Source: Puccinellia tenuiflora
Taxonomy: Eukaryota > Streptophyta > Magnoliopsida > Poales > Poaceae
Length of the DNA stretch: 64,000 nt
Direction of reading: 5' to 3'
Assembly (NCBI GenBank): GCA_012064385.1
Contig: QRDG01000846.1
Location: 62,001 to 126,000, forward strand
In this document: piece after piece, positions 45,985 through 55,919 of the stretch
Layout of the letters: every line of letters starts with the position of its first letter
Position numbering within the stretch: the stretch's first letter is position 1
The notes under the pieces: generated by a model
Database searches by the model: none
Told to the model about the DNA's origin: nothing
The model's input: the letters and a program-made list of their open reading frames with translations, nothing else
Translations under genes and position numbers: made by a program

Positions 45985-46905
45985 CCTCCCGCCACCGTCG
46001 GGCGGGTACGGATGCAGGCGGACACGGATTCCGCCTGTCCGCTCTGTCCGCGCCGCTTCAGGGCCCAAAACGGCTAAGCGGATGGGCCGTAGAATTTTGG
46101 CGGCCCTGGCGGAAAGCGTTTGCTTGTCCACTGGAGTCCGTCCGTGTCCGTCTCCTACCTAAGATCGCCGCCGCCAGCTCCTGGCCGCTCGGCCGCCGCC
46201 TGGCTCCTCGGCCGCCCCTTGCAAGCCCCATCGGCACGACGTATGGCAGCGGCGCCTCCGGCCCCCAGCACCACCTAGGGCTCGGATCCCTCCCCGGAAC
46301 CCAGCGCCACGAGGAGCCCCGCCTCTCCGTCTTCGCCGCCGGCTGCTGCTGTTGCTCGGACTGCCAGCCGGACTCGGACCGCGCCGCCGCAGGCCTCACC
46401 AGGGGGCTCGGGCTCGGGATGGGCCCCGCCTCCTTCTTCTCGCTGGGCTGCATCGGCGTCGGCGGCAGGGCGACGGCGCCGGTTGTCTTCTCGACGAGGT
46501 CGGTGAGGGAGAGCTCGTACTCGGACTCGGGGAGGCCGCGCAGCATCCCGAGCATCTCGTCCCGCCTCCGCGCGATCTCACACGCCCTCGCCGACGTGCC
46601 CCCGTCCGCCGGTGCCGCCTGCGGGCTCATCCCCGGCACCCACAGGCCTCCCGCCGGCAACGGCCGCTCCGTGCCCGCCTGCAGCATGGTTGACGCGCGC
46701 GACAAGCCGAGAATCAAAGGAGAAGCAGAGGCTGGGAGGAGGAGGAGGAAGTCGTGGCGGCTGGTCCGCTTCTTTCCGCCGGCCGCCGGCGGAACGTAAC
46801 TAAGCGGACGCGGCGTCCGCTAAACCAATGATTAGAGTTTGCGGAACACGGCGGACGGACGCGGACGTCCAGCGGATGGTCCGCCTGCATCCTGACGGCG
46901 GGCGA
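45985..46905. mobile_element. Possible gene-capturing (Pack-type) DNA transposon
   Basis: The left side has GGATGCAGGCGGACACGGA, and the right side has the complement of GGATGCAGGCGGACC (about 46881-46895). Both continue inward with CCGCTxxxCGTCCGC-type words, so the ends are imperfect inverted repeats. Between them, on minus, lies a GC-rich plant-like coding stretch (46717-46150). I could not find a clean target duplication. Confidence 0.5.
46150..46717 (-). pseudogene. Captured gene fragment, unknown plant protein
   Basis: The minus-strand frame reads GGLWVPGMSPQAAPADGG, then RRRDEMLGMLRGLPESEYEL and SLTDLVEKTTGA, then a lysine/serine-rich part. The conserved-looking ESEYELSLTDLVE suggests a real plant protein exon. 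I cannot name the family. The frame runs on into transposon ends, so it is a fragment. Confidence 0.45.
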
Positions 46906-47157
46906 GCGGGCGCGTCGGGGCGTGCCATGCATGTTCTACCTCGTCGATCGACCCCCGCCCCGCCGGTAAGAGAAAAGAATCGCTCCATGCGTACGGCGAT
47001 CGCGCGCGCCTAGTGCCTGGATCGATCGGGCGCTCCTTTTCCTGAGCTAGAGTACGTGAATGGGCAAAAGGTCTCTCATGTGCGCTGTGGGTACTGAGTA
47101 CGTCTCGGTGATGCGTGTACCATGTCATGCATGTGTGGCGTCGATCGGGTCAAGCGT

Positions 47158-48300
47158 TCCTGTATGCTGCCCTCGGGAAGTGCCCTCGGCATAGCTCCCT
47201 TTCGATCTATGCCTACTCACCGTTTTGATTATAATTTTTGTATTTGAAGTCAGATTTTGATGTTCTTTAGCTCGTTTCGAAGAGGATGGAGATCTACATC
47301 ATCATACATATTTTTCAAACTGAGTTTTTTCAAATTATTTTTATAAATATCATTTTTTTTATTTTCTAAATGTCAAAACGTTTTTTTTTTGTGAAGCAAG
47401 TACATAAAAGATGATGCAAAATGGCCCGCAGCCAATTTTCACACAAAGTTGTTCATCTTTAAAGGATAATACAACAATATTAGGAATTTTCTCCCTTTCT
47501 ACCTAATTTCGCACATTTAAATGACTTTATACCGATTTTTCGAAACTAATTCAAATTTGAACTACAAGTGTGTGATAGTTTGCTCTGAATTTTTTTCAAA
47601 AATCATTTTAAAGTACACAAGTAGTGATTATTTCATAGAACCATCGATAGTTTTGGAATAGTCATAACTTTGTCATTTGGTTGAAACTTATAGATGTTTA
47701 TACATGATAGACCTTTTTGTGAAGTTTTTTTGAAAAATTTGTCAAAAATCAAGTTTATCATTTTTCATAACAACTAGTACACACAAAAGGACTCCATGCC
47801 AGAGGATATCTTTTTTGAGGTTTTTTTTCACTTTTTTTTTAAAGGTCAAAATGGTCACCATGACTATTCATCGAAAGAGGTCAATTCTTTAAGTTTATCG
47901 ATGTTTCTATGATGCAAAATATTATATGGATGTTATATTTGAATTCCTCTAATTTTTATAGTCGACTTAGACATTTTATTTGTCAAATTTCGATTTACGG
48001 ATTTAAAGATATGAATTATTTCATATTGAATGTAAACAGGAAAAAATAAAGTAAAACTTATTTTATTGTTATTTATTCAAAAAATATTATTACATAATCA
48101 TTATTATTTATCAAATAGATTTGGCCTGAGATTAAGTGTGAAATCATAGATTAAGTGTGGAGCTAAGTGGGAAATTTCGGAAAATTTTGGAATAGAATTA
48201 AAAAAATTAAAAGAAAAAAAATAAATTGAAAAATAATTTTTTAAAAAAATTAAAAATTTGGAAAAAAATATGCCGACGGGAAAACCGTTCAAACATATTT
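47158..48300. mobile_element. Possible CACTA remnant with GCCGAGGGC-type subterminal words
   Basis: CTGCCCTCGGGAAGTGCCCTCGG is at the left edge, and TATGCCGACGGGAAAACCG is near 48270. The AT-rich interior is like that of grass CACTA elements. Neither terminus (CACTA…) is found. Confidence 0.3.
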
Positions 48301-48534
48301 AGCAACCGGCCGATCATGTCTGTTTTAGCAATATCAGTAGTTGTCTACGATAACGCATGTACTTTGTTTTTTGCCAAAATTTTCATCCACGAGACCACAC
48401 ATTTCTCCCCGATCCTCTTATCTTCTCTGAGATTCAACATTACGCAGCAGCGGTGCCTTCGAAATTCAGAGTGGCATGCCGCGGCTTTAAGCTGGAATAA
48501 TCGACATCAACTGGAACTACTGCATGACGGTTGC

Positions 48535-48990
48535 TTAGAAAGGTAACTTATTCTCCCGGGGATGCAACGTACCAAATATGCCACAAGCATCACCCGAGAG
48601 AAGATGTGAATCGACGTTGAATGAAGCGGCTCCATGTCGGTGCGGCCAGTTTTCGATACGTGAGAGGTGGAGACGCGACATCCCCCAATCGTGCCTGGTC
48701 GGAGTTGACTGTTGACCGGCGCGCTCGGTGGTACTGGCAAGCTTCTCTTGAATCCCATCCACCTTCAGATACATGGATGCCATCTGATCGAGCATGCAGC
48801 GGTTCCAACCCCCCGTTCTGCACCACCGAATCACCCATTGCACGAGTGGGAAGCTCCTCCACCTCATTCAGGTTCCGACGAGGTGCCAGCTTGTGATTGA
48901 CATGGATCGAAGCCAAAATCGACCAACCGTGGGTGTTTCTAAAGGAAAAAATTGTGCGAATCAAAAAGTAATTCGCACCTAGCGATCATG
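48535..48990 (-). mobile_element. Retroelement fragment, gag-like region suspected
   Basis: The minus strand reads LDQMASMYLKVDGIQEKLAS in one frame, similar in style to N-terminal gag regions of grass gypsy elements. Frames break within 100 codons, and no LTR is identified. Confidence 0.3.
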
Positions 48991-49305
48991 AGATTAGGGT
49001 TTAGTCGAGAAGTACTGGTTGGAGCAGGAGGGGACGTCCGGCGGTGGAGACGGAAAGAAGGAGAAAACGAAATGTGGATACCACTAATCCACCCGAAATC
49101 CTAGATATGGGTTTATAAAAAATCGAGCCAGGCCAATATATGAATATGTTCGGATCATTTTTGTCTCCACAAACGCACATCGGTTCGGTATTTTTGGTCG
49201 GCCCGGATCTAGAGCCTCACAAACTCAAGAGAAAATTTGTGGTGGCTTATTTCACCGGACCATAGGTTTTGCTCGTATCGTGAGAAGTCTCTGCAGATCA
49301 GGAGT

Positions 49306-49695
49306 GCAATTTTGGCTCCCGAGGACATGTGCTCCTGCCCGATTACAAATTCGAAACAAATATAAAAGCAACTTAAAAAATTATGAAAAAAATCACAGAT
49401 AAACATGTTCAAGTTTTCTACATACGTATTTTTTTTAAAGAAATGATATGTTTCTGCTATGTGCAAAAATAACAAAATAGTACTCACATGTTTAAATCTC
49501 ATGTTGATCACTTGTTTTTTCGTAGATGGCACAAAAAATGTCATTTCTTCTCGAAAATTTTGACATATGTGGACGCTTGTATAATTTTGTTGTTAAAAGA
49601 ATTCAGATTTTTTTATAATATTTTTCTATTTGTTTCAATTTTCATACTCAGACAAGAACATACGAGCTCGAGAGCTATATTGAATTTCCGCCGCA
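49306..49695. repeat. Large imperfect inverted repeat (foldback-like), about 390 bp
   Basis: The left half has GAGGACATGTGCTCCTG, then GAAACAAATATAAAAG, then ACATACGTA. The right half carries the complement of these in reverse order (TACGAGCTCGAGAGC side). Pairing is interrupted but runs most of the length. Confidence 0.4.
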
Positions 49696-49776
49696 GACCA
49701 GTTTATCTATAAATCGAACCGGTATATTGAACCAACCCTGAAAATCTGTTTATTCACGACCAAGCTGCCATCCCCA

Positions 49777-50007
49777 TGCTGCTGTTCTGTGCGCTTCTCT
49801 TCCTCCGGCGACGGCGGCGGGGCTGGTGTGCTGCAGCGGTGATGGATGCGATGAAGACGGCGTGCTGGATCTTCGTTCGTCTTCTCGTGTGTTCGGTGGT
49901 GCCAGCGTTCTGGCTTGTATCCCTCCTGTTTTCTTCGTATTTATACTGTGGTGTAATGTGTATCCTTAACGTATGAATACTAGTTTTACTATTTAAAAAA
50001 AAAAAAA
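49777..50007 (+). mobile_element. Retroposed insert with poly(A) tail and 12-bp target duplication
   Basis: CTGCCATCCCCA occurs at 49765-49776 and again at 50008-50019. Between them are 231 bp ending in A13 (49995-50007). This is the signature of target-primed retroposition: a 5'-truncated LINE or a processed transcript. No protein family was recognised. Confidence 0.75.
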
Positions 50008-50019
50008 CTGCCATCCCCA

Positions 50020-51210
50020 AGTCAGAAAACGTTCTCCTTCACTCCCGCATCCTCCCGGCCGCCACGAGCCAATCTTCCCTTCCGCCACCGGCCGCTACCC
50101 CGCTAGGTCGCCGCACACTGCTCGCTCGCCGCAGACCGCTCGCTCCGCCAACGCACCCCGCCTGAAATACGCTAACTCGAGCTGCGCCTCCGTCAGTGCT
50201 CGCCGCTCGAACTCCGCCCGAAGACCGTGCTCTAGCTACGCCTGACTGTTTCCTACCCCTTCGCCGCCGCCGCCTCGATTGAGAGGTTCGTCGTCCGGAC
50301 CGGTTAGCGGCGCTAATCTCCCTCTCTCCCTCGAGCAGCTCCCCGCGCCACAGGATACGTGTGCCGGCGCCCGGGAGCTCCTCCGGCCACCCCAGCTTCT
50401 CTGGCCCGCAGGTACTCCGGCGAGGGCCTCCTGGCGCCGCACCTCTGCTCCAAGCCAGTTCAAGCGCGAGCGCAAGCAGGTAAACCGTAGTAGAAAACGT
50501 GAGCTGCTTGTTGTAATGCCTCAGTGTTATGGAGTTGTGCGTGCATGTCTGGTGCTTGTCGTAATGCCTGCATGTAGTTGATCTGGAGTTGGAAGGAATA
50601 TCAGTCGTACTGTATCCTTTGCTTGAACAGTTGATTTGGTGGTCGGGTTGTGCAAAGTTATACTAGACAAAAATCACGTTGACGCTGGGTTGAAGAATTG
50701 TAGGATACATAGTTTTTAGCAATTTGTTGTCTTAAATCTTACTACATAGTTACTGTGATATATGAATAGTTCAGTATTATCTGTGCATTTTGTATGTGAA
50801 AATGCATTCGATTATGGAGTTGTTGTTTGATGAAACAAATTTGTGCTCTTCTTGAAGTTGGGTTAGTGGTTTTGGAGACCAATAGTAGCAAGTTCGGTTG
50901 ATTAATGTTTGTATTCTAAAAATTTGCGGTATTCAATTCTAAGAAATGTGATATGATTTGTATTTATTAATCTGGTAGTGGCACAAACACATGAGATTTT
51001 TCTGGGTTCACACAGAGCTATAGGCTATGGGTATTACATACATTACACAGTTCAACACAGATAATAAGCTGAAATTCCACAAGCCCAAAAGAAGGGGAAG
51101 AACTGTTTTTAGGAGCCTTTTTCCCACCGCAGTTTCTCCCACTGGAATCAATAAGCTGGATTTTCCATAAGCTTAAGCCCAAAAGAAGGGGGCCTGAATC
51201 CTGCTCTCTG
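50020..51210. other. Upstream region of copy B
   Basis: 50030-50480 is GC-rich and ends at GCAAGCAG|GTAAACCG, a possible 5' exon and donor. The rest is AT-rich. Homology with copy A starts near 51215. Confidence 0.35.
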
Positions 51211-51370
51211 ACTGTCCCCGGCTTCCATCCCTACTCCTGCCGCTGCCGCCGTAAGGGATGGGTACACCAAAACGATTGCTTCACGCGCCTCTAGGTCAGC
51301 AGTTCCGTCCCTCTCTCGCTCCCAGCCTTCCCCCAGTTGCTTCTCGCGTAGCTTCCACCTCCCCATGCCC

Positions 51371-54300
51371 ATGGATGCCTGCTGAATTGTAGCGTGGACG
51401 AGGTGACTAGATTTGGAGAATGTGATGGTTAGTTTCTCCCATGCTGTTTGTTAGCAGTGTTCAGTAGTCCTGTAACGATTCATAGCTGAAATCCTGGATT
51501 TTGCCAAAAGTAGCTGGATGGTGGAGTGTTAAAGGTCGGCACAGAGTAGAGAAAATTGCATCTTCTTGTACTTATTTCATGGAACTGTCCAATTTAGATT
51601 GAAATTCTCGCTCGTATGTAAGGTAACTCTGCCACTGCGCTGATGGTTATATGACGAGTAGAACTGATGTCTCCATGATTCTTGTGAAAATTATAAATGA
51701 TGCGCTCATGGGAGCTCATTATTTTAGAATGAAATATTTATTTCTCCTGATATCTGAAATCATCTTTTTAACATCCTGACTTTCTTACTGAAAGCTTATG
51801 CCATATTCTTATTTTCCAGATCGCATAAGGAAAGTCAAGTACCCAAATGATTTCTTCACAGGAAGGTTATTTCATTCTTCCAAAGCCTTGACAATACTAC
51901 TTATTTTCATTCTCCAAAGCCTCGACAATACTACTTGATGTAGTGACTGTACCTTGAAACTTATTTTATTAGTGTAAACTTGTCATGGTATTTATAGAGT
52001 AATCATCTGCATATAAAGCACTTCATATCGACACCATCTTTACTTATTCTTGCATCTCACACGGCAAATCCTTGATGCGTCCAAATTGACATATATGTAC
52101 CTCTGTGTGGGAAGCGTTCTATGTACCTCTGGCTCTGTTGATAGCATATTGTTTAGAACATTTGGTTTTCACACTTCATATTGACACCATGCATATACCA
52201 TTTTGTTACCCTTGGTTCACATTAACCTAGGGTATTGCAGTCTGATTTGGCTGAAGATCCTATTGTTATGTTATAAATCTGAATGCGTGTTGTTCTGTGT
52301 GGCTCTCCCCAGATGATATGGCTGCCTTCTCTTTCAAGGATGGTAACAGGCTGTGCTCTCTTTTTCTGCGTCAGCAAGGTCTGATCAAGAAGAAGCGAAG
52401 GTATGTGCTGTGCTTGCTCTCCTCTCCTATATATATATATATATATGTCCCCACTCCCTCTTACTTACACCTTACATGTATTTTTGTGTTTTATGTATGC
52501 AGATGGTTGGCCTCGTTGAATCCTGAATCAGGTGTCCCCTTCAGACTTAAGCGACCAAAGTTTCTCAAAGATGTGTAAGTATTCTACTATCTTTGCCAAT
52601 TATTTCTTGCTCTAAACCAGCTGTGGTGTGGTATTCAACTGATGGAGCTACATGTTTCTCATTTGAAAATAACGTCCACTGATATAGTGAATTACTTCCA
52701 TGGCTTCATGTTTGAAGAATTTTTGCCAAAAGCTTCGGTAGAGAAAAACTCACTCTTCATGTATGCGCAAAAAATGATCCATAGTTTGAGCCATGAGTCT
52801 TGGGCACATGGTCTTTAAAAAAAAAAAGGAAAACCACCAGCTTTTCAGTTATCTTGTTTCTATTAATAAGGTTATTACTTTAGCATTATAATATTTCTGT
52901 TCTACAGCTACTTGGCTGAATCGGAGGTCAGGACTGATGAAGTAAGTTGTTCATATTTCAATAGAACCGACAGCTTACAGTTTTCAGTTTCGTGTATTCC
53001 CCTTATTTATGCTGCATAGCCACTTATCTGACCCGTTGGGATTATACAAGGATGAGATGCATAATCATATTTCTAGTGTTTGTATGTTACAAGTAGTAAG
53101 AGAACATTTAGCAGTTTTAATATGTTGTGTGATCAAATATGTTGCTTCATGTGAACCTCTCACATCGAGATAACTGCACTCGTAGAAAGCTATACAACAT
53201 GACTTGAAGGGATTAGGGCATTAGAATTTGGAAGGGTAGAGACACTATAGTCTGAGATGAGATAACATCATAGAGAAAACGACTAACTTATCGTTATTAC
53301 TTGGATGATAATCCATAATTGCTAGCTCTATCAGTTTCATAGTAATCACTTGATTTAATGACGCCATCCCCACCTTCCTCCAATATCTCACTGGCAGTCT
53401 GTCGTTCCATAGCCATAGACCCAAATCAGGAACAGATCAATTGACCGGTCCCCGACACCTAGGCTTTTGAATTAACTCTGCGATTTGGAAGACGGATACA
53501 TTGAATATAAGACATCTCTTGTTACTATGTTGCAGTTTATACTATTTTACTTTTGAAGTGCATTGTCTTGTTACCATGTCTCAATTTGCCTACTTTCTTT
53601 CTTATGACACTCTCTCAAAGACTGCTTTACCCTGTCTTGTGTCGTTTTAGTTAATATCCATGTAGCAAAACATGCCAGTAACTGTGCATCTTAATCTATA
53701 ATGTGTATTCCAGGTGTCCAGCGAGAGAGTAGGATTTAACATCGAACAAAGTTTTGGTTTGCAAACGAATTGCTACAATCATCACATAGTTCTAGACGGT
53801 CTCAAGCTTTTTAAGTTGCAAAAACAAAAGGATGGCTCTCTCTGTCCGGAAAGCTTGAAGATCATGCACTGTACAATCAGCAAATTAAGCAATGGAGCAC
53901 TTGATTCAGTGGCTAGTATTGTCGCCCATAATGGCACTAGTTTCAGAAAAATTAGGCCTGCAATGATGAAGATCGTGAATGATCACCTTCCAAAATACTT
54001 GGCCGAGTTGGACAGTGAAAATAGCAAGATTCTGTTGTCTGGCATTTTAACAAGTCCATGCAGCTATCAATCTGATTCTGTCTGCCTTGCAACACCTGTT
54101 TCACCAATGCTTCTGTCATCTATAATCGAAGCCTTAGCTGGGCTGGATGGAATTTCCCAGCAAGCTGCTATTGCAATCAATAGAAAGCTCATTAGAAAAT
54201 CATGTCCCCCAAAATTCCTGCATGTATCTCGAACTTCCAGCAGAAGCCATCTTGTTAACTTGATAAGGGAAAGATGTGAAAGTATGATAGCGAAGCTGCA

Positions 54301-55455
54301 GGAAGGCAAGGATCTTCCAAAGAACTTTGCAAAAGCACTGTCAGTGATGAAACTATATCAGAAACTAACACTAAGGAGCGTGGATATCTCACAGTCAGAG
54401 TTCTTCCCCTTTCCGCGTGTAACTATGTCACTGCAGCAAGATATCCTGAATGCTCTTTGGTCGCTACCAGAAGTCAATACTAATGATATGAAGTTGCTGC
54501 GTTCCATTATGGGTCAAGTTTCTCAAGTTAAGATGGCATCATTCAAAGCAGCTGTGAGGAGATACTTGACAGAATGCTTGTTTGAGTGTGATGATGGTAA
54601 TGTACCAGATTTGGCACTACGCGCAATCGGTTTCTTAGTTCGAATGTCTCCTACATGTCACCAGGTTATTCTGACAGAAGAGAGAAAGGAAGTTGAAGTA
54701 GATGCTGTCTTGGATTTAAGCAGTCGCCTCAGATCTTTTGCACGTGGTGCCACAGAAGAAGGCCTGAGTGATGATGAATATAGCTTAGAGAGTTACAGCT
54801 GCAGCGCAGATAACGATTTTGTACTCACTGGGAGCAACTACTTTGGTTTCCGTTCGCAGCAGCATATGGATGAGGGCTGCTGTTCAAATTTCATGGTTAA
54901 CAGTGCTGAAGATTCTGAATACGTGGGTAGTGCTGGACACAGTGAAGCTGCTGGTAGTACAAAGGATCCTAGTTTGAAGAAGGACAATGTGAAGATGACG
55001 AGATGCTTTGATGAAGATCTCTCTGCAGTATGTGATGACACTGCAAGTACCGCACACAAAGTTATTGGGCAAATTCTTAAAAACATGTTTACTGAAGAGG
55101 AGGTGGTTGATGAACTTACCAGATGTTATCTTGGAGGCATTTCTAATTCTGAAGATCCTCAAGGTACAGTCTAAAACCACCAGTACAGCTTTTGTATTTT
55201 TTTCTTCCTGTTTTCAGTTTGCGATCCCCTTGTAAGGTAACAAAACCTTTTGCCATAGTTCCTGAAGCAAAGAACCAAAAAGACATTGTGATGAATGCTG
55301 TCCAGGATCTCTTGCCTAATCTGCCAAAAAGGTTCTTTCCCTTATTATCTCCTCCCTCCCTCCACTGTGCACATTAACGGTCTATAATAGCTTGGTGTAT
55401 TGTGCGCAGCTCTATGGACAAAGTTAGAAGGATACTGGATGGTGCTGACTGCTGA
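51371..55455 (+). pseudogene. Unknown conserved plant protein, copy B (5' end broken, 3' end intact)
   Basis: This is the plus-strand partner of copy A. Exon 1 (from ATG 51371) lost about 45 bp and hits TGA at 51383-51385. Exon 2 (about 51490-51600) has an extra base and shifts frame. Exons 4-9 are open: to 52400 (FSFKDGNRLCSLF), 52503-52574, 52908-52941, 53714-55163 (main body, 483 codons), 55259-55331, and 55410-55455, a 15-codon last exon (SMDKVRRILDGADC) absent from copy A. All late joins are GT-AG and in frame. The main exon is over 90% identical to copy A, with a few small in-frame indels in the acidic tail, so the coding part was probably under constraint until recently. A protein could be made only from a new upstream start. 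Confidence 0.7.
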
Positions 55456-55748
55456 GCAGTGAGGATGGTCAGTCTACAAGTACCTTTAGTGGCTTCTGAA
55501 TGTATTTTTTCCTTTGCATATTCTGATCTAGGTATTACCTACAAATTTGTACTAACTATGCACATTCTTCGGTGTTGAATGTTGCACAATGCTGCAAATT
55601 GGGCCATTGAAATGAGATGGACAACATGTGAGCAGAGTGATCATGACTGAAGTGGAAGTATTTTTTGCCAAAAATGGCCCCTGAGCGAAACTAATAACGT
55701 ATGTAGCCTCTCCGCAGAACTAATTCCAAATATGGCCCCTGGGGTCGG

Positions 55749-55914
55749 TGCCATCCTCGATGGCGCCGACGTTGTGCAGCTCGGCGCCACCGAAACTGCA
55801 CGCCGAAGTGAGGTCAGCAGGGTCGGCGCCAAGCCCCATGGCGCCGAACTCCCAGGCTGTTCAGATCTCACAAAACTCTTGGCGCCGAGCTGCACAACGT
55901 CGGCTCCATCCTCG
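55749..55914. repeat. GGCGCC-rich inverted repeat
   Basis: CCGACGTTGTGCAGCTCGG near 55763-55785 is repeated as its complement near 55877-55900, and CCATCCTCGATGGC occurs at both sides. It sits immediately before the LTR start at 55920. Confidence 0.7.
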
Positions 55915-55919
55915 ATGGC

